From assembly GCF_001457435.1 (NCBI RefSeq), contig NZ_LN881716.1:124001-188000 (forward strand): 64,000 nt of DNA. Direction: 5' to 3'. Source of the DNA: Actinobaculum massiliense (GTDB lineage: Bacteria; Actinomycetota; Actinomycetes; Actinomycetales; Actinomycetaceae). The translations under genes were made by a program, and so were the position numbers. Shown here one piece after another: positions 1 through 8,286 of this stretch. The notes under the pieces were generated by a model that saw only the letters and a list, made by a program, of their open reading frames with translations, searched no databases and was not told the DNA's origin. Every line of letters begins with the position of its first letter. The first letter of the stretch is position 1.

Positions 1-1366
1 CGGCCCTGGCGGAGGCTCCCGCCGCCACATTTGAGGTGATGGCAGTGGGAATGAAGGAAATGAGCATGGTCAGCGCCATCCACCACGAGGCGCGGCCCGC
101 GGCTCCCAGGCCCGCTCCGCGCCAATGGAAATCGAATCTAAAGCGCACGCCCGCCGAACGCAGTGGCCATACCAAAATAAGCGCTTGCGCCACGATTCCT
201 AAAGTGGAGATCCCTCCGATCGCACCGACTCGCGCCGAAGTCCAGGCGGGCACATCTGCGCCGTCGGCAAGAGAAACCGGGCCCCACACCAGGAGGATCC
301 CCAGGAACCCGAGGATCGCCACCACATTATTGAGCGCGGGCGCCCACATGTAGGGACCGAAGCTTTCGCGCGCGTTGAGCACTTGCCCCATGACGGTGTA
401 CATGCCATAAAAGAAAATCTGCGGCAGGCACCAATAGGCGAATTGGACGGTAAGGCGATACCACTCCTCCGCCATCGTCGCGGCCATCATCTTGACGATT
501 AGCGGAGCGGCGGCGGTGATCAGCGCCGTAACGACGCCCAGGCCAACGATGGCGATCGTTAGCAACTTGTTGATATACGCTTGGCCGCCGTCGTCGCTAC
601 GTTTGGTGGCACGAACGATTTGCGGCACCAAAACCGCGTTGACGATACCGCCAACAATCACCATATAAATGAGATTGGGTAGCTTGTTGGCCACGTTGAA
701 GGCGTTGCCGGCTTGGCTGGTGAGCCCCACCACCGCGGCGAGCAGAATTGGGCTACGCACCAGGCCGAGAATGCGAGAAACAAAGGTTCCCGCGAACATA
801 ATGAGCGAGTTGTAGGCGGTTGAGCGAGGGCGACTTGCGCGCGAACTTTCCGGCGCCTTCGGAGCGGTTTCTGGTTCCGGTTCGCGGGGCGACGACGCCG
901 CCGTACGGTGTTGGCGCTCGTAGGCGCTCAGGCCTCCCGAACCGGTAAAGGCGTCGCGCCGCCTGCGCTCGGCTCGCCGGCGAGCGCGCTCACGCCGCGT
1001 CTGTTCATATTCGGGATCAATGCCGCGCGGATGTTCCTTCGCGTCGCCGGTGGGTGCCCAAGCGCGGGGCGCGCCGGGGCCGGCTGGATAGCGTAAGGCT
1101 GGCAGGGTCCGAGTTGCGCCCGGGTCAGATTCCTCTGCATTTCCAGCCACGGGAATACGGGTATCGGTGTAGTCCTGCCCGGGATTCTCGGCCCCGGCCA
1201 CCGCCGGAATTTCACCGGTGAACTCAGCAACGAAATCGGCAACGCCTGGATTCACCTGCAGGCCGGAGGGCTCCGCGGTCAAAGGATGCGTGGCCCAGGG
1301 GCGCATTCCCGCATCCCCCGCAAAATGCCGCCCGCTCTCACCGTGTCTTCTCGGCCTAAAACGCAT
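1..1366 (-). CDS. murJ: MurJ/MviN-type lipid II flippase, partial (3' end outside window)
   Basis: This is a membrane flippase that moves lipid-linked peptidoglycan precursor across the cytoplasmic membrane. The reading frame is open from an ATG at 1366 to the left edge of the window, giving about 455 codons. The first ~184 residues are hydrophilic, Arg/Glu/Pro-rich and look disordered. The MurJ core then begins with NSLIMFAGTFVSRILGLVR, followed by NKLPNLIYMVIVGGIVNA, typical of the first two helices of the MurJ/MviN family (MOP superfamily). The rest of the visible part is a series of hydrophobic segments. The C-terminus, where actinobacterial MurJ proteins often carry a pseudokinase-like domain, cannot be seen. 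I chose the ATG because the extension stays in frame from it without a stop; a later start inside the Arg-rich region cannot be excluded. Function is confident, exact start less so. Confidence 0.85.
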   Translation of the reverse strand, partial: MRFRPRRHGESGRHFAGDAGMRPWATHPLTAEPSGLQVNPGVADFVAEFTGEIPAVAGAENPGQDYTDTRIPVAGNAEESDPGATRTLPALRYPAGPGAPRAWAPTGDAKEHPRGIDPEYEQTRRERARRRAERRRRDAFTGSGGLSAYERQHRTAASSPREPEPETAPKAPESSRASRPRSTAYNSLIMFAGTFVSRILGLVRSPILLAAVVGLTSQAGNAFNVANKLPNLIYMVIVGGIVNAVLVPQIVRATKRSDDGGQAYINKLLTIAIVGLGVVTALITAAAPLIVKMMAATMAEEWYRLTVQFAYWCLPQIFFYGMYTVMGQVLNARESFGPYMWAPALNNVVAILGFLGILLVWGPVSLADGADVPAWTSARVGAIGGISTLGIVAQALILVWPLRSAGVRFRFDFHWRGAGLGAAGRASWWMALTMLISFIPTAITSNVAAGASARA

Positions 1367-1427
1367 GTGTTGATGCTACCGCGTTAGTTGGGCACGCTGT
1401 CTTTACCGCGCGGAAAATTACAGAACG

Positions 1428-1445
1428 GAAGCATTTCCATGCTTC
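1428..1445 (-). terminator. Short hairpin after the fucose operon, possible weak terminator
   Basis: There is a perfect 7-bp inverted repeat, GAAGCAT-TTCC-ATGCTTC, between the last gene of the fucose operon (stop at 1588) and murJ. No long T-run follows on the minus strand, so termination is only a suggestion. The rest of the 1367-1587 gap shows no gene that I can support. Confidence 0.3.
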
Positions 1446-1587
1446 GCGGGAGTTACCGGTGAGCGCCTCGCCCGGAGTGAAGAGCGTCCACGGGGTGAAG
1501 AGTGCTAACAGCATCGAATGCTCGCACGAGACCGGCGGGCACTCGCGCACCTCGACAACCCGGGGCGGCCCCGTTCAACGGACATTC

Positions 1588-2013
1588 CTAGAGAAGCACA
1601 ACGCCTTTTTTGAGGATCACGTTGCCGTACTGCGCGGTTTCGCCGGTCAAGACGGTGACGTAGGAGGTCTTGGCATGTTTGTAAAATTCGAAACGCTCAA
1701 AGAGCTTGACTTCGGCCGCCGGGTACTCCTGGTCAATGATTCCTCTATAGGTATCCCAGATATCTGGGCGAGGATCGTCCCCCACGGGTCGCATCAGACC
1801 GTATTGCCAGTCGTTGTAAAAATCCAGCGGGAAAATTTCCAAAATCCCTGCCAGGAGCTCCGGAATCCCCACTCCATCGGCGCGGATAATAAGATCAGCC
1901 GAACCCACCTGGGGATAATTCGCGTCTGCCAAGGTGAGCTCGTCTCCATGCCCCATTTCTGCAAGAACTTTGAGCAAGGCGGGCGAAATCGCGGGTGAAA
2001 TTCCTTTTAGCAT
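1588..2013 (-). CDS. fucU: L-fucose mutarotase, RbsD/FucU family
   Basis: This small cytoplasmic enzyme interconverts the alpha and beta anomers of L-fucose, feeding the dehydrogenase encoded upstream in the same operon. It is 141 residues, the normal size for FucU. It keeps the family signatures: LLKVLAEMGHGDEL with the conserved His at residue 22, Asp30, IRADG at 44-48, and the C-terminal GETAQYGNVILKKG with Tyr129. RbsD and FucU are related; the FucU call rests on length, the GETxxYGN C-terminus and the neighbouring fucose genes. It is the last gene of a minus-strand operon and lies 11 bp after the aldolase. No transporter follows it. Confidence 0.88.
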   Translation of the reverse strand: MLKGISPAISPALLKVLAEMGHGDELTLADANYPQVGSADLIIRADGVGIPELLAGILEIFPLDFYNDWQYGLMRPVGDDPRPDIWDTYRGIIDQEYPAAEVKLFERFEFYKHAKTSYVTVLTGETAQYGNVILKKGVVLL

Positions 2014-2024
2014 GAAGTGGTTCC

Positions 2025-2954
2025 CTATTCTCCCGAAACGGCGCGGCTGTCTAGTTCAACGCTACTAGGAAAAGGCGTATCGAGAATTTCCTTCACACGG
2101 CGCTCCACTTTCGCGTCAGCCTGGATCCCAGGCTCCTTTATTGCGGTAGAAATATCCAAACCCTTGAGTTTCACGCCCACCTTTATGGCGGAAATGAATA
2201 GATCGGCCACGCCGTAAATCCGCATAAGGTTCACCACTCGTTCCGCATTTCTCCTCACCTCCGCGGCATCGCTTTCCTCGTAGGCGCGATGAAGGTGAAC
2301 AAAGGTTTCCGGTTCCACGTTGGTCATACCGGTGAGAATTCCACTTCCGCCGGACAGCCGGTTGGTGAGGTAGTACTCATCAAATCCCGAAAGAACCGAG
2401 AAGTCCGGGCGAACCTCCCGAACCGCCTGCACCAGCGCGCGAGTGTGGGAAGCGGTATCAATGGTGTCTTTGATGCCAACGATGTTCGGATACTTCGCGG
2501 CCAGTTTCGCCACCAGTTCGGGGCTGAGGTCGGAGCCGGTGCGCGCCGGGAAATTGTAGAGGAGGATTGGAAGATCGAGCTGGCTTGCTATCGAGCCAAA
2601 GTATCGTTCTGCCGCAGGATCAGAGGGTCCAAAGTAATACGGCGAAATAATCACGACCGCATCAGCTCCCCGTTGCGCCGCATAACGGCTGAGGGAAATA
2701 ACTTCGTCCTGGTTGGTTCCACCCGTGCCGACCAGGAACTTTGTCCGCCCGCGAAGCCGCTCGGCCATAAAGTCGATCGCCTCGCGCTTCTCCTCTTGGG
2801 AAAAAGCATAGAACTCGCCAATGGATCCAAAAATGAGAATCCCATCAATTCCCGCATCTGCAAGGTGATCGATGTGCTTGCCCCACCCCGTGAAGTCGAT
2901 CTTTCCGTCTTCGGTTATGGGTGTGATTGAAGGTGTGAAAATACCCTGGAACAT
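2025..2954 (-). CDS. DHDPS/NAL-family aldolase, probable 2-keto-3-deoxy-L-fuconate aldolase
   Basis: This class I aldolase probably splits 2-keto-3-deoxy-L-fuconate into pyruvate and L-lactaldehyde, the last step of non-phosphorylating fucose breakdown. It is a (beta/alpha)8 barrel of about 309 residues. It shows GSIGEF (43-48) at the usual GTTGE position, the Tyr of LLYNFPARTG (Tyr133), and the Schiff-base lysine in GIKDT (Lys162). The family also includes dihydrodipicolinate synthase and sialate lyase, so the substrate is inferred from the operon. I prefer the ATG at 2954, preceded by GGAGAGG. A start at 2990 would add 12 residues but has no visible ribosome binding site and sits 10 bp after the lactonase stop. 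Confidence 0.82.
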   Translation of the reverse strand: MFQGIFTPSITPITEDGKIDFTGWGKHIDHLADAGIDGILIFGSIGEFYAFSQEEKREAIDFMAERLRGRTKFLVGTGGTNQDEVISLSRYAAQRGADAVVIISPYYFGPSDPAAERYFGSIASQLDLPILLYNFPARTGSDLSPELVAKLAAKYPNIVGIKDTIDTASHTRALVQAVREVRPDFSVLSGFDEYYLTNRLSGGSGILTGMTNVEPETFVHLHRAYEESDAAEVRRNAERVVNLMRIYGVADLFISAIKVGVKLKGLDISTAIKEPGIQADAKVERRVKEILDTPFPSSVELDSRAVSGE

Positions 2955-3000
2955 GCCTCTCCATTCAGAATTTTTTCCCGCGTTTTCCATCGACTGCCCG

Positions 3001-3801
3001 CTACACGGAAACCGTCAGCCCGTAGGCGCGAATCGCGTTACCAGCAAAGAAATCGGGGTCGTCACCAAATATTGATCTGCACTGATCAAAATGCGCTCGG
3101 AAACTACCGCTCGCCAGAACTACCGGATAATTAGAAGCGAAAAGAACCTTCTTTGGCCCAAACACCTGCTTCACGTACTCGGCAACCCGCGGATCGACCG
3201 GCTCATCCCCTGAAATTTTTATGTAGGAGTTAGGGAGTTCAGCGATCTGGGATAACGCATCTTTCGTGCCCCAATCCAGCTCTTTCACGTTGCCGAGATG
3301 GTCGAAAATCATGGTCAAAGCCGGTACCCGCGAAAACGCCTGGGCGATGTCGCCAATTTCCTCGCCCCGATTGGTCACTTCAAACGGCAAACCGTGATGA
3401 GCCAAAAGCTCCAGACCTGCGATGAACTTGGGATCCAAGCAGCGACCACGCGGAGAGGAATCAACGTGCAACGGATCGCGCACGCCTCTCGCGTGGAGCG
3501 GCACTCGCATGCTCGGCCCTACTTCAGTTCGCAACATACATGCCAAAAGTCGCGGGTCTTTATTCTGTGCCAGAAGGCGATCCTCCTGTGCCCAATCCTC
3601 TTGGTCTACCTCGATATAGACGCCACCGAGAAATTCGACGTCGTCGTAGGCAGCGTATTCTCGCGCTAAGTCGTCGAGTGTAAATCGCCTCCGGATCGCC
3701 GGGCTGGCAGTTGCCAACCACGGCAAGTGCTGGACTGCCGGATCCCAAATGTGGAAATGCGAGTCCACCACTCGTAGCTTATTTACCACCGTCGAACACA
3801 C
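3001..3801 (-). CDS. Amidohydrolase-family lactonase, probable L-fuconolactonase
   Basis: This probable hydrolase opens L-fucono-lactone, made by the fucose dehydrogenase, to L-fuconate. It belongs to the amidohydrolase_2 (COG3618-like) group. The N-terminal metal motif reads VVDSHFHIWD (His15, His17), MIFDHLGN carries His168, and FASNYPV (221-227) sits where many relatives have GSDWP, so an Asn replaces the usual Asp there. Length is 266 residues, normal for the family. It lies between the aldolase (10-46 bp away depending on that gene's start) and the dehydrogenase (51 bp upstream). Related enzymes act on rhamnonolactone or galactonolactone; the neighbouring dehydratase of the fuconate type argues for fuconolactone. 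Confidence 0.8.
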   Translation of the reverse strand: MCSTVVNKLRVVDSHFHIWDPAVQHLPWLATASPAIRRRFTLDDLAREYAAYDDVEFLGGVYIEVDQEDWAQEDRLLAQNKDPRLLACMLRTEVGPSMRVPLHARGVRDPLHVDSSPRGRCLDPKFIAGLELLAHHGLPFEVTNRGEEIGDIAQAFSRVPALTMIFDHLGNVKELDWGTKDALSQIAELPNSYIKISGDEPVDPRVAEYVKQVFGPKKVLFASNYPVVLASGSFRAHFDQCRSIFGDDPDFFAGNAIRAYGLTVSV

Positions 3802-3852
3802 TCCCCTTCATCCTTCCCTTGGTCGCCATAACCGCATCTCTCTGTTTCTTCA

Positions 3853-4638
3853 CTAGAGGGCTCGATCGAGGTGGACGTATCCGCCATCCACGAAGATCCA
3901 CTGCGCGGTGGTATGGGAGGAAAGAGGCGAAAGCAGGAAAACCGACATATTCGCAATTTCCTGCGCGGAGGTCATGCGTTTACCGAGCGGAATTTTGTTC
4001 GTAATCTCCTCCAGGCGCGCCCGCTGCTCGTCCTCTGAGCCAAAGCTCTTGATCCACTTTTCGTATAGAGGAGTCCAGCATTCGGCCACGACCACCGCGT
4101 TTACGCGCACCTCATCTTTTGCGAAAGCGGCCGCCCACTCGCGAGTGAGGCCCAGAATCGCCCCTTTCGCGGCAGCGTAAGCAGAAGTCTTCCCCTGCCC
4201 AGTGAGCGCTGTTTTCGAGGTGATATTTAGGACCGCTCCCTTGGTTTCTCGCAGATAATCCGCGGCCGCATGCACAGTTTCGTAGTAGTGGGTGAGGTTT
4301 CCGTGAATCGACTGTTCGAATTCTTCCCAGCTCGTGGAATCGAGGTCACGGTTATCGTTGGCGCCCGCATTATTGACGACGCCGTAGATCGATCCGTACT
4401 TCTGGTGAACTTCATCGATGATTGGCTTAATCTCCGAGGTGTTATTGAGGTCGATAACGAAATACTCGTAGTTGGCTCCTAGAGCCGCCATCGCCGCGGA
4501 GAACTCCTCAGTTTCCGGCTCGCGATCGAGTACCACCGGGATCGCTCCTTCGCGCGCCAAAGCGTCCGTGATGCCGCGCCCAATACCTTGCAGACCGCCG
4601 GTGATAACAACCGGGCGTTCTTTTAGCTGCAAGTCCAT
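3853..4638 (-). CDS. SDR-family L-fucose dehydrogenase
   Basis: This is a cytoplasmic NAD(P)-dependent short-chain dehydrogenase that likely oxidises L-fucose to L-fucono-lactone. It is 261 residues, a classical SDR. The cofactor loop is TGGLQGIG (13-20), followed by NNAG (89-92), catalytic Ser141, and the YAAAK pair Tyr154/Lys158. The C-terminus contains IFVDGG, the usual end of the fold. The 30-bp gap to the dehydratase gene contains GGGGAGGGG as ribosome binding site. Substrate is taken from context; sequence alone would only say sugar SDR. Confidence 0.83.
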   Translation of the reverse strand: MDLQLKERPVVITGGLQGIGRGITDALAREGAIPVVLDREPETEEFSAAMAALGANYEYFVIDLNNTSEIKPIIDEVHQKYGSIYGVVNNAGANDNRDLDSTSWEEFEQSIHGNLTHYYETVHAAADYLRETKGAVLNITSKTALTGQGKTSAYAAAKGAILGLTREWAAAFAKDEVRVNAVVVAECWTPLYEKWIKSFGSEDEQRARLEEITNKIPLGKRMTSAQEIANMSVFLLSPLSSHTTAQWIFVDGGYVHLDRAL

Positions 4639-4668
4639 TTTCTTGCCCCTCCCCGCAGATGCTCGAAT

Positions 4669-5976
4669 CTACTGCCCCAGAATTCGATGCGACGCCGCAT
4701 CGAAGGTGTACTTCGTAATCGATTCGGGTTTCATTTCCGAGCCCGCTCCCGGCGCGGTGGGCGTCTGGTAGCGACCGTCGCGGATAACCGTGGGGTGAAC
4801 AAAGTGCTCGTGCAGATTATCCACGTATTCAATGAAGTGATTATCCCAATCCCCGGAAACCGCCACGTAGTCAAACATCGACATATGGCAAACGAGCTCG
4901 CATAACCCAACCCCACCGGCGTGCGGGCAGACGCGAACACCAAACTTGGCGGCAAGAAGGAGAATCGCCAGATTCTCCTGCGGACCCGCAACGCGGGTGG
5001 CATCCATTTGCAAAACGTCAAGTCCCCCGGCCTGCAGGTACTGCTTGGCGAGGATACGGTTCTGCATTTGTTCTCCGGTGGCTACCGGAATGGGTTTAAT
5101 GGCCTCCCGGATTGCCTTGTGTCCCAGAACATCGTCCGGGCTGGTGGGCTCTTCAACCCAGGCCAGGTCATAGTCTTGGAGCTGGTTGATCCACTCAATG
5201 GCATCCGGAACGTCCCAGACCTGGTTAGCATCCACAGCTAGCTTGATATCCGGGCCGATGGCCTCGCGGGCCAACTTGAGCCGGCGTTTATCATCTTCGA
5301 CGTTTCCGCCAACCTTGAGCTTGATCTGCTTAAATCCCTGCTCTTCCACGGCTTCCTTAGCCAAGCGGACCATCTTTTCATCCGAGTAGCCAAGCCAGCC
5401 CGGCGCCGTTGAGTACCCCGGATACCCTTTGGCAAGCAGTTCTTCCTTACGAGCCTGGCGGCCGGGCTCGGCTTTACGCAAAATCTCCAGCGCCTCATCG
5501 CGAGTCAGCGCATCGGTGAGGTAGCGGAAATCGACGAGGTCAACCAGCTCTTCCGGGGTCATATCCGAAAGCAACTCCCACAGCGGCTTACCGGCCCGCT
5601 TGGCCTTCAGATCCCAGAGCGCCGTGAGCATGGCGCCGATCGCCATATGCTCCACGCCCTTTTCCGGCCCGAGCCAGCGTAGCTGCGAATCGGTGATAAA
5701 CATCTGCGAAGTAGCACCCATATCCGCCAGCAGATCTTCCACATTCTTGCCGAGGATGTAGTGCTTAAGGGAATCGATTGCCGCGACGACGACGTCGTTC
5801 CCGCGACCAATCGTAAAAACAAAACCGTGACCGGAAAGCCCATCGTCCGCGTCGGTTTCAATGGTGATATACGCGGCCGAGTAATCCGGATCCGGATTCA
5901 TGGCATCGGAGCCATCCAAAAATTCTGACGTTGGAAATCTGACGTCCGCGGTTTTCACTTGCCTTACGACGCTCAC
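4669..5976 (-). CDS. L-fuconate dehydratase, enolase superfamily
   Basis: This enzyme dehydrates L-fuconate to 2-keto-3-deoxy-L-fuconate using Mg2+. It is 435 residues, the full length for fuconate dehydratases of the mandelate racemase subgroup. The active-site set is complete: KLK with Lys219/Lys221, metal ligands Asp249, Glu275 and Glu302, Asn251 in VDANQVWD, and His352 in CPHAGGVG. The spacing matches the well-studied Xanthomonas enzyme offset by one residue. It starts with GTG at 5976 behind a strong AAGGAGGG site, and is the first gene of the fucose operon, right next to the operator region facing the IclR gene. Confidence 0.92.
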   Translation of the reverse strand: MSVVRQVKTADVRFPTSEFLDGSDAMNPDPDYSAAYITIETDADDGLSGHGFVFTIGRGNDVVVAAIDSLKHYILGKNVEDLLADMGATSQMFITDSQLRWLGPEKGVEHMAIGAMLTALWDLKAKRAGKPLWELLSDMTPEELVDLVDFRYLTDALTRDEALEILRKAEPGRQARKEELLAKGYPGYSTAPGWLGYSDEKMVRLAKEAVEEQGFKQIKLKVGGNVEDDKRRLKLAREAIGPDIKLAVDANQVWDVPDAIEWINQLQDYDLAWVEEPTSPDDVLGHKAIREAIKPIPVATGEQMQNRILAKQYLQAGGLDVLQMDATRVAGPQENLAILLLAAKFGVRVCPHAGGVGLCELVCHMSMFDYVAVSGDWDNHFIEYVDNLHEHFVHPTVIRDGRYQTPTAPGAGSEMKPESITKYTFDAASHRILGQ

Positions 5977-6026
5977 AGGGCCCTCCTTGGCCTATCGCTC
6001 CGATGCGACGACGAATAATCAAAAAA

Positions 6027-6041
6027 TGGAACCTAGTTCCA
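6027..6041. promoter_or_regulatory. Perfect palindrome, candidate IclR-family operator
   Basis: TGGAACCTAGTTCCA is a perfect 6-3-6 inverted repeat, TGGAAC-N3-GTTCCA, in the 219-bp gap between the fucose operon and the divergent IclR gene. IclR-family operators such as KdgR sites (TGAAAC-N3-GTTTCA) have the same form. It lies 51 bp upstream of the dehydratase start. Confidence 0.7.
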
Positions 6042-6059
6042 AATAGCTAGCTATTGGAA
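6037..6059. promoter_or_regulatory. Second near-palindrome beside the IclR operator
   Basis: A second symmetrical block shares its left end with the first. TTCCAA and TTGGAA flank the perfect 12-bp palindrome ATAGCTAGCTAT (6043-6054), with one extra A breaking the outer symmetry. It may be a second IclR site or the promoter-proximal part of a double operator. Confidence 0.5.
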
Positions 6060-6195
6060 TAATAGACTTCCGCAACCACCCATACAAGTACCGGAGACCA
6101 TAACTTATAATTGTCGGGTAAATCCCAAATTGAGGATGGCGTCTATGGCGACGTCGCTCCCCTAAGTCTCATTATGTCGAAAGCGGTCAAAGTAG

Positions 6196-6957
6196 ATGGC
6201 ACAGGCAAAAGTTTCCGCCGCCGAGAAGACGGTCATAATCCTCAAGGCAGCGATCGAGAACCGCCGCTTCACCGATATCGTGAATGAATCAGGTCTTTCA
6301 AAAACCACTGTTCACCGAATTCTCCAGACGCTTATTGACTACGGCTTCGTCACCGTCACGAGCGAGGGCGAATACATCCCCGGGCCAGCTACCCTCACCT
6401 TGGCGGGGCACGCCTTCGAGAAAATCGATATCGCGAAAATCGCTACCCCGTTTATCGAGGAGCTCGCGCAGGAAACCGGCTACACCGTGCATATTGGCGC
6501 CCTCAACGGCACGGAGGCTATTTACGTGGCCATTGAGAACGGAAAGACGCCCTATCGCATTCCCTCGAAGATTGGCGACCGGCTGGCGCTACATTCCACC
6601 GCGATTGGAAAGATTCTGCTGGCCGATTTCTCGCACCGCGCCATCGAAAACTACGTGAAGGATCCCGGCCTTACTCCCAAGACCCCGAACACCCACCTCA
6701 CCCTGGAGTCAGTTCTAAAGGATCTGGAGGCCATTCGCGAGCGCGGATACAGCTTCGACGACGAAGAAAACGTCCCCGGTATTCGTTGTATTGGCGCGCC
6801 GATTCGCAACCACACGGGGAAGGTCACGCACGCACTGTCGGTGACCTCGCTAGCGCTGGAGAATTCCATTGCGGATATCGAAAAGCTGGCTCCGCTCGCC
6901 CAGGCAACGGCGGAAAAAATCTCCCATGCGCTGGGCGCGCCGGAGACCAGCCACTAG
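6196..6957 (+). CDS. IclR-family transcriptional regulator of the fucose operon
   Basis: This DNA-binding regulator is 253 residues long. The N-terminal winged helix-turn-helix spans about residues 10-65, with the recognition part GLSKTTVHRILQTLIDYGFV. The effector-binding IclR domain follows, with TGYTVHIGALNGTEAIYV, LHSTAIGKILLA and GIRCIGAPI being typical. It is divergent from the five-gene fucose operon and separated from it by palindromic operator candidates, so it most likely controls that operon with a fucose-derived effector. Activator or repressor action cannot be told from sequence. The ribosome binding site before the ATG is weak. Confidence 0.88.
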   Translation: MAQAKVSAAEKTVIILKAAIENRRFTDIVNESGLSKTTVHRILQTLIDYGFVTVTSEGEYIPGPATLTLAGHAFEKIDIAKIATPFIEELAQETGYTVHIGALNGTEAIYVAIENGKTPYRIPSKIGDRLALHSTAIGKILLADFSHRAIENYVKDPGLTPKTPNTHLTLESVLKDLEAIRERGYSFDDEENVPGIRCIGAPIRNHTGKVTHALSVTSLALENSIADIEKLAPLAQATAEKISHALGAPETSH

Positions 6958-6965
6958 ATGCACCC

Positions 6966-6987
6966 GCGGCCAGTAGCTATCGGCCGC
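6966..6987. terminator. Hairpin between convergent iclR and nagA
   Basis: GCGGCC and GGCCGC form a 6-bp stem around a 10-base loop in the 30-bp gap between the IclR stop (6957) and the nagA stop (6988). It could serve transcription from both sides. No T-run is evident. Confidence 0.4.
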
Positions 6988-8151
6988 TCAGGCCCCAATG
7001 AGCTCGCCGGCGCGGTAGACCTCCACGGGCGAAAGATTTTCATCGGCAACCAGCACGTCCGCTATAAAGCCTTCGCAAAGCTCGCCGATCTTGCCCAAGC
7101 CCATGACGCGCGCCGGGGTCGCCGACGCCATCTGCACGGCCGCGGCCAATTCCACCCCACCTCGCCAGGTGGTGCGAACGACGTCTAAAAGATGGGAGGT
7201 TCCGCCGGCCAGATTTCCGCCTCGCAAGCGCGCGATGCCTTCGGCCACGTGCACGCGTAGCCCCGAAAGTTCGTAGGTGCCATCTTCCATACCGGTGGCG
7301 GAAATGGCATCGGTAATAAGCGATATCTTTTCCGGCCCGAGGATATCCACCAAGTCACGGACTAGCGAGGGTGCCAGATGGACGCCGTCGGCAATAAGCT
7401 CCACACTCGCGTCCCCCCGCGCCGCTCTCGCAATAAAGACCGGCACCGGTCCGGGGGCGCGGTGCATCACTTCTCGCATGGCGTTGAATAAATGTACCGC
7501 CACCGGCCGCGCCGAGCTACCGACTTCGCGCAGTTTTGCCACGGCTATATCGAGCGCGCGGCGCGCATCGCGCGCATCGGCGTGAGTGTGGCCAAAAGTT
7601 GGGGTAATCCCGCGCTCGACCACATATTCAATCAGTTGCTCACTGCCCTCCATCTCGGGAGCGAGCGTGAGCGACCACGCCCAGCCGCGCGCCGCGTCAA
7701 TCACCTCTGCCGCGGCCCGGGTATCCGGGGGAAGAATATAGGCCGAGTTTTGCGCGCCGGCCCGCTCTTTGGAGAGGAATGGCCCCTCAATGTTGATGCG
7801 CGAGATAACTCCTGCTTCGCAGGCATCGGCGAGCACGCCCGCCGCGCGGGTCATCTCCTCCGTATCTGCCGTGGTAAGGGTGGCCGCTAGGCGGGTTGTT
7901 CCATGCCGCAGATGCTCACTTGCGGCCCGCTCCACCTGAGCCAGCTCAACGGCGTCGGCAAAGGACTCTCCCCCGCCGCCGTGCACGTGCTCATCAACGA
8001 GACCGGGAAGTATGTAGTGGTCCGAGGTCGGTAGCTCGCCGTCACGCTCGCGCGGTTCACCCACGTAGGTGAAGGTATCGCCTTCCCAGGCGACGACGCC
8101 GTCGCTGAGCACCGAATCCTTTAAAACAACCTTGCCTCTCAAAGCGGGCAT
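6988..8151 (-). CDS. nagA: N-acetylglucosamine-6-phosphate deacetylase
   Basis: NagA removes the acetyl group from N-acetylglucosamine-6-phosphate, yielding glucosamine-6-phosphate for wall synthesis or glycolysis. It is a cytoplasmic amidohydrolase of 387 residues, usual length. Visible motifs: GLVDEHVHGGGG (His55, His57), NIEGPFLS with Glu122, TFGHTHA (His188), VHLFNAM with His220, IADGVHL with His258, and TDAISATG with Asp281. It stands alone, convergent with the IclR gene and divergent from the cytidine deaminase-ASCH gene; no nagB or nagE is present in the window. Together with the fucose genes it suggests use of host glycan sugars. Confidence 0.93.
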   Translation of the reverse strand: MPALRGKVVLKDSVLSDGVVAWEGDTFTYVGEPRERDGELPTSDHYILPGLVDEHVHGGGGESFADAVELAQVERAASEHLRHGTTRLAATLTTADTEEMTRAAGVLADACEAGVISRINIEGPFLSKERAGAQNSAYILPPDTRAAAEVIDAARGWAWSLTLAPEMEGSEQLIEYVVERGITPTFGHTHADARDARRALDIAVAKLREVGSSARPVAVHLFNAMREVMHRAPGPVPVFIARAARGDASVELIADGVHLAPSLVRDLVDILGPEKISLITDAISATGMEDGTYELSGLRVHVAEGIARLRGGNLAGGTSHLLDVVRTTWRGGVELAAAVQMASATPARVMGLGKIGELCEGFIADVLVADENLSPVEVYRAGELIGA

Positions 8152-8286
8152 CTGACGCCTCCTTGCGCATTGGCCACTTCTCCATACGTTGTGACGTAAG
8201 TCCTAGCCTAGCGCGTTTTTGACGCGATGTACCTCAACCACCTCGAGTTTTCGCCTCGCAACCTTTCGACAGGGTAGTTTTGGATT

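Noticed and set aside
1459-1998. Plus-strand frame opposite fucU
   Set aside because: FucU has all conserved residues on the other strand; this frame resembles nothing.
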